64,000 bases of DNA from CBDCTM01 sp965222005 (GCA_965222005.1 OZ244935.1:2790001-2854000); one strand, 5' to 3'. Shown: positions 16,866 to 24,892, counted from the stretch's first letter. Made by a program: numbers and translations. The notes: a model not told the origin generated them from the letters alone.

Positions 16866-19292
16866 CTAGCGGCTCTTCTCATTTGCATGATGATAGAACC
16901 GGATATGATTTCTGGCCTCCAGGCTACGGCCCAGCTCATTGGCCGCCACCTCCGTCACCTCCAGCCAGCCGTCCATCTGTCGGCGGAGTAACCCAACGCT
17001 GATAAGCCGCTGTACGATACTCCGGTATTTATCAGAAAAGGCTGGCCCAAACAACTTTCGCAGCCGGTATTCATTCGTTCTTCTTTCCATCATGATGGCA
17101 GAAAGGACAAGGGCAGAATCGGGATTGAGAAAATCGGGCAGATGGTAATTGAGCTGCGGAGAAAAGGTAACCTGGTCTTCATTGCGCCTCCGTATAGAGG
17201 CCGACCACAAATTGAGCGCTTCGCCAATATTGCCCTCTGCCAGGCGATATGTTTTTTTGATCATCTGCTGAAACTGTTGAGAAGTCACTTCCTTTCCCAC
17301 CTCATCCGTCAACAGCTTATGGGTGGCTCCGTGGCGAATCAAAATAGCTTCCCGAATCGCCTCCACAGGCATACGATCCAAATTGATTTCTGACTGAAAG
17401 ACCCGGCCGATCTGTTGCATTTTGCTCAAATGAGCCTTCACCCAATTGCTCATGGCAACCATAAAAAACAGGCGATTGGAATAGTCATCGATAAAGCGTT
17501 GCAGCTTCCGCCAATTCTGACTCAGCGGCACTTCGGCATCCTGCCAAAGCTCAAAATCGTCGATCCAGACCAGTGGCCGTTCATTCAACGCATATTTCAC
17601 CACGAAGTTGAGGGCTTCTTCCAGATCACAACCGAGCTGCATCTTCCGGCCCTGAAAATCGATCGTATTATGCGGTTGGAGGCGTAGGGTATTGGCGCTA
17701 AAATGTTGGTCAGCCACCATATCGCCGAAGAGTGATTTGCCGGTCAGGCGCTGGCCGGTGATCATCACCGCTCCCCGAAAGCCCTCCTGCCAGCTGTCGA
17801 TCAATTCTTTGATGTGCATACTTTCGCGCTCACGCCCTACCCAAAAGGACTCACCGATATAACCTTTGGTTGCGAAGATGCTGGTGTAGCTATTGGTATC
17901 CTCTGCAGCTTTGCGGCTTTTGATAAACTGTACCACCTTTTCCGAACTGCTCATCGCTTCGGAATGCTCTACATTGTTGCGAAATTGCTGGAGGCTGCGG
18001 CTTTGGCGGGCCAGCCATTGGCGGGCGTCGGTGACGAGACGGTTTTGGTTAAATTTCAGTTGGTTGAGGGTGGATTGGAGCGGCAGGGGCAGAAAATCGG
18101 CATCGAGCTTATAGATTTGGGTGAGGTGAAAATGTTCGGAAAGCCGTTTGCGGATTAGCAGCTTCAGCTTTCTAGTCTGCTCAATGGTTTCATTGGTTTT
18201 GTTTAAAAAAATATGGAGTGGCTGGTTGATTTCCACTTCATTGAATTGCAGTTCGCTGTTTTCGCTTTGCTCTTTGCTGATAAGCAACAAGCGGTTCCGA
18301 ATGTTGACCAGCGTCATTTTCAGGCTGTTGGAGGTATGCTCCGTCAGCTCCCACAATTCATAAAGTACCGGCATGATTTCCGAATCCAGCCACAGCTTGA
18401 TGCTCCGCCTGAAATTGATCTCTTTGTACTGCAGTACTCCTTCCTCCACAGCAACAGGGACTTCGGACTTTTCGGGCAGTTGGCGGATGTGCGCATCGAG
18501 CGCAATATTGAACAAATCGAAATGATGCAGCAATTTGGTATCTTCTTCCAGTGTCTCCAGCTTGTTGGCCAGCTTGTTGGCTGAGAATTCCGAATTTGTC
18601 TTATTCACCTCTTTGACCAGTTCTTTGGCGGACTGAGCCATTTTTTTGGTCTCTTCAATTTCGGAAGTGCAGCTTTCCAACACGTTGTACACCAGTGCTT
18701 TTATATCTGTGCCCCGGGCATCCGCTGCTTTGAGCATTTGTTCTTGCTGGTGCAGGTATTGGCACTGCCCGGCAATGGCCCCTAGCTGGTCGCGGTAAAT
18801 AGGCCAGGGATTTTGCTGGAGTTGCCAGCTGGCAGTTTGGCGGCGGGGGGCCTTTCTGTCCTGCTCGATCTGTCGGATTTGCTGGTCGGCAAATTCATTG
18901 AGGCTGATGGCTGCTTCCGACAGGGTTGCCTGTGATTTGTGTACCAGATTTTTGTAGGTGGATAGTTCGACTTGCTCATTGGCCAGCAGCAGCCTTCCTT
19001 TCTGCAGTTCAAACAATATATCTCTCCAAAGAAGTAGAAAGGACTTGGCCTGGTCTGGCCAAAGGAAAGTATAGACAAAGCTGGGGAGGTGGTCTGTTCC
19101 CAACTCAACTGACTCATCCATCAACAATTCGTAGTGTCTTTCACACAGGTCTGCCATTGCTTTCCCTACTTCTGTAGCGGCCTGCGCAAAGCTTTCGAGC
19201 GAGGCATCGGGAGCTTCGCCCGGCCAGGTTTTGGCGATGGTATCATTGATGAATATGAGCAGCCGTACCGGTTTTGGTGCCAGTATTTCCAT
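16866..19292 (-). CDS. Large P-loop NTPase-like protein with central coiled coil
   Basis: 808 residues from the ATG at 19292 (the frame is open to a TTG at 19319). The first half is helical with coiled-coil character (SCTSEIEETKKMAQSAKELV; ELQFNEVEINQPLHIFLNKT). The second half carries a Walker A-like GQRLTGKS near residue 517 and a Walker B-like RPLVWIDDFELW near residue 575, followed by a winged-helix-like C-terminus (RTNEYRLRKLFGPAFSDKYR). The order (helical region, AAA/STAND-type ATPase, wH) is reminiscent of signal-transducing NTPases, but the family could not be named. No signal peptide; likely cytosolic. First gene of a minus-strand run with the MscS-like and antiporter genes. Confidence 0.6.
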   Translation of the reverse strand: MEILAPKPVRLLIFINDTIAKTWPGEAPDASLESFAQAATEVGKAMADLCERHYELLMDESVELGTDHLPSFVYTFLWPDQAKSFLLLWRDILFELQKGRLLLANEQVELSTYKNLVHKSQATLSEAAISLNEFADQQIRQIEQDRKAPRRQTASWQLQQNPWPIYRDQLGAIAGQCQYLHQQEQMLKAADARGTDIKALVYNVLESCTSEIEETKKMAQSAKELVKEVNKTNSEFSANKLANKLETLEEDTKLLHHFDLFNIALDAHIRQLPEKSEVPVAVEEGVLQYKEINFRRSIKLWLDSEIMPVLYELWELTEHTSNSLKMTLVNIRNRLLLISKEQSENSELQFNEVEINQPLHIFLNKTNETIEQTRKLKLLIRKRLSEHFHLTQIYKLDADFLPLPLQSTLNQLKFNQNRLVTDARQWLARQSRSLQQFRNNVEHSEAMSSSEKVVQFIKSRKAAEDTNSYTSIFATKGYIGESFWVGRERESMHIKELIDSWQEGFRGAVMITGQRLTGKSLFGDMVADQHFSANTLRLQPHNTIDFQGRKMQLGCDLEEALNFVVKYALNERPLVWIDDFELWQDAEVPLSQNWRKLQRFIDDYSNRLFFMVAMSNWVKAHLSKMQQIGRVFQSEINLDRMPVEAIREAILIRHGATHKLLTDEVGKEVTSQQFQQMIKKTYRLAEGNIGEALNLWSASIRRRNEDQVTFSPQLNYHLPDFLNPDSALVLSAIMMERRTNEYRLRKLFGPAFSDKYRSIVQRLISVGLLRRQMDGWLEVTEVAANELGRSLEARNHIRFYHHANEKSR

Positions 19293-19441
19293 AAGCAATA
19301 GCCTGGTTTGGTACCGCAAATAACGGGAAAATCATTCTTATTCATTTATTTTCTGCAAAAGATAAAAGGTACTTACCCGAAAATAGGGCTCGAAACCGAA
19401 TAACAATGTATGGTTGAGAACCTGTTTTGTGTGCTTTCCAT

Positions 19442-19471
19442 AAAAGCATCACTTTCATTTGAAATGCTTTT
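19442..19471. promoter_or_regulatory. Inverted repeat upstream of tetR-type gene
   Basis: Arms aaaagcat (19442-19449) and atgctttt (19464-19471) are perfectly complementary, 49 bases before the regulator start codon. Possible operator for autoregulation or a structured leader; it differs from the operator-like palindrome at 20251-20285. Confidence 0.4.
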
Positions 19472-19519
19472 ACTCCTTCTGGTAATTTCTATACTTTTAT
19501 ATGGAAAAATAAACTGCCT

Positions 19520-20203
19520 ATGGCAATTGCTATAAATATCACACTTAATGAAGGCCTTTATCTGAGAGATCCGCAGGAAACTTCACTAGGCAAAAACATG
19601 ATCCGGTACAGCATCTTACTGATTGACGAACTTGGCTTTGAAGCCTTTAATTTTAAGAAGCTGGCCATTCGCATGGAGTCCACGGAAGCATCGGTTTATC
19701 GCTATTTTGAAAACAAGCACATGCTGCTGCTTTATCTGGTATCATGGTACTGGGAATGGATTAGCTACATGATCGACGTAAATACCATGAATATAGAAGA
19801 CCCAAAGCAAAGCCTCAAAATCATTATTGATACGTTGGTTTTTGCTTCCAAAGAAAATCCGTCAGTTGAACATGTCAATGAAAGTATTCTCCATCGAATC
19901 ATCATCGCCGAAGGTAGCAAAGCCTATCATACTAAAGAGGTGGATGCAGAAAATACGGAAGGGTTTTTTGTGAATTACAAAAAACTCACGGAGAAAGTAG
20001 CGACTGTGATTTCGAATATCAATCCCAAATTTCCTTACCCTCATGCGTTCGCCAGCAACTTGTTTGAAATGGCTAACAACCATATCTATTTTGCTCAGCA
20101 TCTGCCTAGGTTGACCGATATACAGGTGAAAGAGGGCAATTTTGGCGAGGTAACTAAAATGATGCAGTTTTTTGCCTTCACCTTGCTGGATTGCAAAGGA
20201 TAG
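19520..20203 (+). CDS. TetR/AcrR family transcriptional regulator
   Basis: 227 residues. The N-terminal DNA-binding domain (about residues 24-70) includes the recognition helix region FNFKKLAIRMESTEASVYRYF and the 'ENKHMLLLYLVSWYWEW' continuation typical of TetR proteins. The C-terminal ligand-binding part is helical and not recognisable by ligand. The next gene on the same strand, a SulP transporter, starts 157 bases downstream. Its promoter carries a 35-base palindrome, so the regulator may control that transporter. Confidence 0.85.
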   Translation: MAIAINITLNEGLYLRDPQETSLGKNMIRYSILLIDELGFEAFNFKKLAIRMESTEASVYRYFENKHMLLLYLVSWYWEWISYMIDVNTMNIEDPKQSLKIIIDTLVFASKENPSVEHVNESILHRIIIAEGSKAYHTKEVDAENTEGFFVNYKKLTEKVATVISNINPKFPYPHAFASNLFEMANNHIYFAQHLPRLTDIQVKEGNFGEVTKMMQFFAFTLLDCKG

Positions 20204-20250
20204 CTTCCTTCCAAACCAATCAGCAGTAATATATTCTACAATTATTACAG

Positions 20251-20285
20251 TTTCATTCTTGATAGTATTGCTATTATCAATGAAA
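20251..20285. promoter_or_regulatory. Operator-like palindrome overlapping the sulP promoter
   Basis: Arms tttcattcttgatag (20251-20265) and ctattatcaatgaaa (20271-20285) are complementary at most positions around a 5-base centre. It overlaps the -33 element of the predicted promoter, which is the usual place for a repressor site. Confidence 0.55.
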
Positions 20286-20299
20286 GGTTGTTATATTTG
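20268..20299 (+). promoter_or_regulatory. Predicted Bacteroidota-type promoter of the SulP gene
   Basis: TTG at 20268-20270, 21 bases, then tatatttg at 20292-20299, which matches the -7 consensus TAnnTTTG exactly. The start codon is 62 bases downstream. Confidence 0.55.
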
Positions 20300-20360
20300 C
20301 GGCTGGCAAATACTATTGCAGTTAAAATGCCAAACGACTTCAAACCAATAATCATCAAGC

Positions 20361-22253
20361 ATGAGTAAAAAGGATGCACTATTTTCCAATTTGAGGGGCG
20401 ACTTTTTTGGTGGCCTCACTGCAGGCATCGTTGCGCTGCCATTGGCCTTGGCCTTTGGGCTCAGCTCCGGACTCGGGCCAGATGCCGGCCTTTATGGTGC
20501 TATTTTTATTGCCTTCTTTGCCGCTCTATTTGGCGGAACGGACACTCAGATATCCGGCCCGACGGCCCCTATGACGGCAGTGAGTATGGTCATCATTGCC
20601 GGTATTGTACAGCAAAACAATGGTAATATAGAACAAGCACTTCCTGCCATCCTGACGGTATTCCTTATGGCAGGCATCATCCTGATCGGCTTGGGAGTCA
20701 TTGGCATTGGCAAGTATATTCGCTATATTCCTTATCCGGTCGTTTCCGGCTTTATGACAGCTATTGGCGTCATCATAATTGTCACGCAGCTCCTGCCGTT
20801 GTTGGGCTATTACCCCAAGGAGGATACCGCTCTGGTTGAAAAATTCAAACCGCAGGCGGAGGAGGTCTTGCTGGATAAAATACTAAAAGAAGAAGCAGGA
20901 GAAGGCATCCTGGTATTAGAGGTGTTTGAAGAAACCATCAAAAGGGCCAAAAATGTTACAGAATCACAAATAAAGCTGGAAGCGCAAACACTTGCCGCCG
21001 ATTACGCCTCAGGTGTTATTGGCTCTGTCAGAACTATGGGACGGGCCATCGAGCACATCAACTGGATCGAGTTTGTGCTTGCTCTTTTGACTATCTTCAT
21101 TATATATGGCTTCAAGCGAATTACTAAAACCATACCCAGCACCCTGATGGCTTTAGTGATAGTTTCCGCTGCGGCCGTTTTGCTGCAAAATTATGGATAC
21201 ATCAACTATCGCCCCATCCCAAAAATACCCGGAGGCTTTCCTCTTCCACGCCTTGACATCTTCACCAACTTTGAAATCGCGCAGGTAATGCCCTATGCCT
21301 TGACGGCATTTTCACTGGCATTGCTCGGCGCCATTGATTCGCTGCTGACCTCCATTGTGGCCGATAATATGACAAAAACCAAGCACCGCCCCAACCAGGA
21401 ACTCATCGGGCAGGGTATCGGCAATAGTGTAGCGGCTCTTTTTGGGGGCATACCGGGGGCCGGAGCCACCATCCGAACGGTTGTAAACATTCAGGCAGGC
21501 GGGAAAACCCGCCTATCGGGCATGATCGCGGGGGTGCTGCTATTAATCATACTGCTGGCATTGGGCCCGGTAGCTTCTCAGATTCCGGCTGCTGTGCTGG
21601 CAGGTATTCTCATCACCGTAGGCATCGGAGTGATGGACTACAAGGGGCTAAAGGCTATTCCCAAAATCCCCAAAGCCGAAGTAGCTGTAATGCTGGTGGT
21701 ATTGGTACTTTCAGTGATTTGGAACCTGGTGTATGCCGTAGGCATCGGTCTGGTGATCGCAGCTATTATTTTTATGAAGAAAATGGCTGATACGACTTCC
21801 AATGAGCTAGAGCTAAAAAAGCTCAAGGACCTGACCGAATCCAAAAACTTCTGGCAGGACGAAGTTGAATTGCCGGAGATTTATAAAGAAAGTGTCTTCA
21901 TCAAACACCTCAACGGGCCTTTATTTTTTGGTTTCACGAACGACTTTCAGGACTTCATGAATAAGATACCTGAATCGGCCAGCCATGTCATCATTCGTAT
22001 GAAACGAGTGCCTTACATTGACCAATCGGGGATGTTTACATTGGAAGATGTTTTAATAGACCTGTACAACAAAGGAGTAACGCCTCTCATTGCCGGTTTG
22101 AAAGAGCAGCCCGATTTTCTGCTTCGGCGAATCGGCATCATCGGCGATTTGCTTCCTGAAGAAAATGTCTTTGAAAGTTTTACGGATTGTGTAAAGTGGA
22201 TCAAAGCGAATGTGGAAAAAAACAAGGTCGAATTTGTAAGTAAGCCAGTATAG
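20361..22253 (+). CDS. SulP family inorganic anion transporter with STAS domain
   Basis: 630 residues. The transmembrane part starts at LRGDFFGGLTAGIVALPLALAFG and has the family signature ISGPTAPMTAVSMVI, with GAIDSLLTSIVADNMTKTKH further on. A STAS domain lies at about residues 510-620 (FIKHLNGPLFFGFTNDFQDF...VIIRMKRVPYIDQSGMFTLE). SulP proteins move sulfate, bicarbonate or other anions, often with Na+ or H+. An insertion of about 70 charged residues sits after the fifth helix (KEDTALVEKFKPQAEEVLLD). The upstream TetR gene and the palindrome in the promoter suggest ligand-controlled expression. Substrate cannot be read. Confidence 0.92.
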   Translation: MSKKDALFSNLRGDFFGGLTAGIVALPLALAFGLSSGLGPDAGLYGAIFIAFFAALFGGTDTQISGPTAPMTAVSMVIIAGIVQQNNGNIEQALPAILTVFLMAGIILIGLGVIGIGKYIRYIPYPVVSGFMTAIGVIIIVTQLLPLLGYYPKEDTALVEKFKPQAEEVLLDKILKEEAGEGILVLEVFEETIKRAKNVTESQIKLEAQTLAADYASGVIGSVRTMGRAIEHINWIEFVLALLTIFIIYGFKRITKTIPSTLMALVIVSAAAVLLQNYGYINYRPIPKIPGGFPLPRLDIFTNFEIAQVMPYALTAFSLALLGAIDSLLTSIVADNMTKTKHRPNQELIGQGIGNSVAALFGGIPGAGATIRTVVNIQAGGKTRLSGMIAGVLLLIILLALGPVASQIPAAVLAGILITVGIGVMDYKGLKAIPKIPKAEVAVMLVVLVLSVIWNLVYAVGIGLVIAAIIFMKKMADTTSNELELKKLKDLTESKNFWQDEVELPEIYKESVFIKHLNGPLFFGFTNDFQDFMNKIPESASHVIIRMKRVPYIDQSGMFTLEDVLIDLYNKGVTPLIAGLKEQPDFLLRRIGIIGDLLPEENVFESFTDCVKWIKANVEKNKVEFVSKPV

Positions 22254-22323
22254 TATAAAAGCAGTATGCTGCTGACCAGACCCTATTTTCCCTATTTTGG
22301 CAGTGTGAACCAACGCTCATATT

Positions 22324-23688
22324 TTACGTTGATAATAACTTTGGCCTGCTGAGTTCCTCTTCCAATTGTTCCAAGCTTTTGCCTTTTGTTTCCGGCATCA
22401 CGAAGAGCACAAATAGCAGTTGCATTACCATAAAGGCGGCAAAGAAAGTGAAAATCGGCCAGGGGTTATCAGCGAATATTCCTTCATCTTTATCGAGAAA
22501 AACGGGGGTAATTAAGGTGATAAGAGCCGCTAATATCCAATGGGTAGCAGAGCCAAAAGATTGCCCTCTCGCCCGGACGTTCGTTGGAAAGATTTCAGCA
22601 ATGAAGACCCAAATGACGGCCCCTTGCCCGATGGCGTGCGAGGCAATAAAGACCAGAATAAAGGTCAACAGCAGCATGGAACTGGCTTGGCTGTAAAAGG
22701 CGTAGGCTACCATGCTCAGACTAATAATATACCCGATGGATCCCCACAACATCAGTTGCTTTCGGCCTGCCCGGTCGATCAGATACATGCCCACCAAGGT
22801 AAACACCAGATTGACCACTCCTATAGAAACCGAACTGCCTAGTGATTCCCTGCTGGCCAAGCCGGCTAATTCCAGAATTTCCGGAGCGTAGTACAATATG
22901 AAATTGATGCCCGACAACTGATTGAAAAAAGCCAATAAAAAAGCCAGTGTAATCGGGAAGGAATATTTTTTGTTCCAAAAGCCTTTGCTGGCATCCTGCA
23001 TCGTTCCGGCAACGGAAGTTTTGATTTCGTCAATGGATTGTGCTGCCTTTTTCACGCCCAGGCTTTCCAATACGGCTTTCGCGCTTCTTTCATCCCCCTT
23101 ATTCAAAACCAACCATCTCGGACTGTTGGGAATTCCCAATACCAGCAAGCAATAGACAATAGCCGGGATCGCTTCAACGCCCAACATCAATCGCCAATCG
23201 ATACTTCCTCCGACTCCTTTCAAAAGATAATTGCTGAAAAAAGCGATAAATATTCCAAATACGATCATAAACTGATAACGCGCCACCATATTTCCTCTCC
23301 TATCCGCAGGTGCTACTTCAGACAAATACGTGGGCGCCGCCACAGAAGAAGCACCCACACCAATACCCCCGATAAAACGAAATAAGGAAAAGCTATAAGG
23401 ATCGGGTGCCAAAGCAGAACCTAATGCGGAAATGGCATACAAAACACCTATCCAAAATAAAGTCTTTTTTCGACCATATCGGTCACAGGGAGCCCCACCA
23501 AAAAGGGCACCGAGAACGGTTCCCCACAGTGCCATAGACATGATGAAGGTACCATGAAAAAAAGGGGTTGTTTGCCATAGTTCCTTTATAGGCAAGTTGG
23601 CTCCTGATATCACAACGGTGTCGAAGCCAAATAAAAAACCTGCCAGTGCTACGGTCACCGTCCAATATGAAATCTTGTTTTTACTCAT
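22324..23688 (-). CDS. MFS sugar-type transporter (sugar porter family)
   Basis: 454 residues, 12 membrane helices. Family signatures are RFIGGIGVGASSVAAPTYLSE with the following AP-ADRRG loop, the central PNSPRWLV motif, DRAGRKQLML in the second half, and the C-terminal PETKGKSLEQLEEE. It resembles H+-coupled pentose/hexose symporters of the XylE type, and the inner membrane is the expected location. The specific sugar cannot be read. Convergent with the SulP gene, 70 bases apart. Confidence 0.92.
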   Translation of the reverse strand: MSKNKISYWTVTVALAGFLFGFDTVVISGANLPIKELWQTTPFFHGTFIMSMALWGTVLGALFGGAPCDRYGRKKTLFWIGVLYAISALGSALAPDPYSFSLFRFIGGIGVGASSVAAPTYLSEVAPADRRGNMVARYQFMIVFGIFIAFFSNYLLKGVGGSIDWRLMLGVEAIPAIVYCLLVLGIPNSPRWLVLNKGDERSAKAVLESLGVKKAAQSIDEIKTSVAGTMQDASKGFWNKKYSFPITLAFLLAFFNQLSGINFILYYAPEILELAGLASRESLGSSVSIGVVNLVFTLVGMYLIDRAGRKQLMLWGSIGYIISLSMVAYAFYSQASSMLLLTFILVFIASHAIGQGAVIWVFIAEIFPTNVRARGQSFGSATHWILAALITLITPVFLDKDEGIFADNPWPIFTFFAAFMVMQLLFVLFVMPETKGKSLEQLEEELSRPKLLST

Positions 23689-23739
23689 GGAGTGAATTAT
23701 TTGCCCTTTTCAGGATATTGCAATTTCCTGTTCTGCCAA

Positions 23740-23895
23740 TCTATACTTCAAGCCGCCAAATTTTGTGCATTTCAATAGCAATTGAACCAGTAAGAACCAC
23801 CTCTACACCTTGGGTAAAACCTACAGGCTTGAAGTTTATCCCGCTTTGCCTAGTTTTGTGTGTATGCATAAGACTTGGCAAAGCGCGGCATACAT
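23740..23895. repeat. Dispersed palindromic repeat, copies 2 and 3 (inverse orientation)
   Basis: A half copy at 23740-23770 (ctatacttcaagccgccaaa and following) is followed by a full hairpin at 23848-23879 (gcctagttttgtgtg...agacttggc) with the flank aaagcgcgg. Together they repeat the element at 8228-8285 in reverse complement. This pair lies between the MFS gene and the tRNA array. Confidence 0.7.
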
Positions 23896-24017
23896 TCCTT
23901 CAGCAAGCATGACAATAATACAAAATCCAGAAAAATCTCATTGTATGTCAATGAATTTTAATAGCTCACAAGAATCAAAACCGATCCCAACAACTCCGCC
24001 ACACCGGTTTCCATTGA

Positions 24018-24089
24018 GGCCGCGACAAGACTCGAACTTGCATAACTTGGGTTGCAACCAAGCACCTAAAGCCATTCGGACACACGGCC
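24018..24089 (-). tRNA. tRNA-Cys (GCA)
   Basis: 72 nt. Acceptor GGCCGTG pairs with CGCGGCC (one G-U); anticodon stem CTTGG/CCAAG with loop TTGCAAC gives anticodon GCA; T-loop TTCGAGT. No CCA is encoded. Last gene of the array in the direction of transcription; the 80 bases beyond it hold only degenerate sequence. Confidence 0.88.
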
Positions 24090-24095
24090 AATTGC

Positions 24096-24165
24096 GCAGG
24101 TATAGAGATTCGAACTCTAACGGAGTAGTTTTGGAGACCACCCGGCACAACCAAGGCTTACCTAC
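24096..24165 (-). tRNA. tRNA-Trp (CCA)
   Basis: 70 nt. Acceptor GTAGGTA/TACCTGC with one G-U; anticodon stem GTGGT/ACTAC with loop CTCCAAA gives CCA; T-arm TAGAG-TTCGAAT-CTCTA is perfect. The D-stem is short. Six bases separate it from the Cys gene. Confidence 0.85.
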
Positions 24166-24171
24166 GATTGA

Positions 24172-24257
24172 GATAGGCAGAGAACTCGAACCCCACTCCC
24201 AAAAAAGACTTGGTTTTCTGGACTAGTCATCGCTCCAGTGCAACTGCTTTACCTATC
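24172..24257 (-). tRNA. Class II tRNA-like gene, probably degenerate tRNA-Ser (TGA)
   Basis: 86 nt with acceptor GATAGGT/GCCTATC. A variable arm is visible (CCAA-GTCTTTT-TTGG), as in Ser/Leu/Tyr tRNAs, and a weak T-arm (TGGGG-TTCGAGT-TCTCT). The anticodon region is aberrant: CTGGA/TCCAG encloses an 11-nt loop whose centre reads TGA, but position 33 is not U and the two inner pairs are mismatched. The D-arm is too short to fold normally. It shares its acceptor with the next gene, which carries GCT, so both are read as serine-type; the assignment is tentative. Confidence 0.5.
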
Positions 24258-24262
24258 GTGGC

Positions 24263-24331
24263 GATAGGCGGTGGTCTCGATCCACACATGCTCTTAGCAA
24301 ACCTGCCTTACCCCTGGTAAGTTCACCCATC
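24263..24331 (-). tRNA. tRNA-like gene, probably degenerate tRNA-Ser (GCT)
   Basis: 69 nt. Acceptor GATGGGT/GCCTATC; D-stem CTTA/TAAG is perfect; T-stem GTGG/CCAC is good but the T-loop reads ATCGAGA instead of TTCGANN. The loop-like TTGCTAA would give anticodon GCT (Ser), yet its flanks do not pair as a 5-bp stem and no long variable arm is present. Probably serine-type by acceptor kinship with the neighbour, and perhaps not functional. Confidence 0.5.
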
Positions 24332-24336
24332 ATTGT

Positions 24337-24409
24337 GCGCCTGGACGGATTCGAACCGCCATTCAACAGGGCTTAAGCCTGTTGGCTTTGCCGATTAGCC
24401 CACAAGCGC
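24337..24409 (-). tRNA. tRNA-Leu (TAA) with short, class I variable loop
   Basis: 73 nt. Acceptor GCGCTTG/CAGGCGC; anticodon stem ACAGG/CCTGT with loop CTTAAGC gives TAA; T-arm GGCGG-TTCGAAT-CCGTC. The variable loop is only five bases (TGAAT), whereas bacterial leucine tRNAs carry a long variable arm. Shares the D-arm and variable loop pattern with the Leu (TAG) gene. Confidence 0.85.
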
Positions 24410-24415
24410 AAATAG

Positions 24416-24488
24416 TGGCAATGCGAGAATCGAACTCTGCCCTCTGGTGCTTCAAACCAGCGCTCTCACCTGGTGAGCTACATTGCCA
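24416..24488 (-). tRNA. tRNA-Phe (GAA)
   Basis: 73 nt. Acceptor TGGCAAT/ATTGCCA is perfect (a register shifted by one base is possible); anticodon stem CTGGT/ACCAG with loop TTGAAGC gives GAA; T-arm CAGAG-TTCGATT-CTCGC has one mismatch. Confidence 0.85.
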
Positions 24489-24493
24489 TGGGT

Positions 24494-24567
24494 ACCGAAG
24501 CAGGGAATCGAACCCCGATTCAACTGTTCCTAAGACAGTCCGCTTTGCCTAATTAGCGCACTCCGGC
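24494..24567 (-). tRNA. tRNA-Leu (TAG) with short, class I variable loop
   Basis: 74 nt. Acceptor GCCGGAG/CTTCGGT (terminal G-U); anticodon stem ACTGT/ACAGT with loop CTTAGGA gives TAG; T-arm CGGGG-TTCGATT-CCCTG. The variable loop is TGAAT, five bases, unlike normal class II leucine tRNAs. First tRNA of the third sub-block; a terminator T-run ends 4 bases upstream of its 5' end. Confidence 0.85.
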
Positions 24568-24571
24568 CAAT

Positions 24572-24600
24572 AAAAAAAGCCCCTCGAACAAACGAGAGGC
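24572..24600 (-). terminator. Intrinsic terminator immediately upstream of tRNA-Leu (TAG)
   Basis: On the minus strand GCCTCTCG pairs with CGAGGGGC (one G-U) and is followed by seven T residues. The leader about 50 bases upstream carries CGAGAGGC (plus-strand 24648-24655), which is perfectly complementary to the first arm and could form an antiterminator. Confidence 0.8.
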
Positions 24601-24684
24601 CAGCTTTTTTTCTAGCTTCAATACTGTTTGTATCAACACATAGCATTGCCTCTCGCTGTGGGAAATAGCGGCCAACAAAAAAGA

Positions 24685-24712
24685 CAATATAAAGCTTGTG
24701 TTTGCATATCAA
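24685..24712 (-). promoter_or_regulatory. Possible promoter of the third tRNA sub-block
   Basis: On the minus strand TTG (24712-24710), 18 bases, then TATATTG (24691-24685), one base short of the TAnnTTTG consensus. It would start a leader of about 80-100 bases that reads into the terminator at 24572-24600. Confidence 0.35.
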
Positions 24713-24742
24713 CTCGTACAACTATTTCAGAGAAAGAAAAGT

Positions 24743-24813
24743 TCCCCCACCCAGAATCGAACTGAGTTCCTCGGATTAAAAGTCCGATGCATCGCCATCA
24801 ATGCTTTGAGGGA
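24743..24813 (-). tRNA. tRNA-Lys (TTT)
   Basis: 71 nt. Acceptor TCCCTCA/TGGGGGA with one T-G; anticodon stem TCGGA/TCCGA with loop CTTTTAA gives TTT; T-loop TTCGATT. Last gene of the second sub-block. Confidence 0.87.
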
Positions 24814-24820
24814 AACTAGT

Positions 24821-24892
24821 GGAGTGAAAGGGACTTGAACCCTCATATTCTTGCTTGCAAAGCAAGTGCATAACCCATTCTGCCATCACCCC
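24821..24892 (-). tRNA. tRNA-Ala (TGC)
   Basis: 72 nt. Acceptor GGGGTGA/TCACTCC; anticodon stem CTTGC/GCAAG with loop TTTGCAA gives TGC; T-arm GAGGG-TTCAAGT-CCCTT. The D-arm region ATGGCAGAATGGGTTATGCA is nearly that of the Val gene, so the two are paralogues. The G3-U70 identity pair of tRNA-Ala is present (third pair G-T). Confidence 0.87.

Noticed and set aside
23938..24017. A further tRNA at the downstream end of the array
   Set aside because: A loop like GGTTTTGATTC and an aaccg/cggtt stem are present, but no acceptor or anticodon arm could be assembled.
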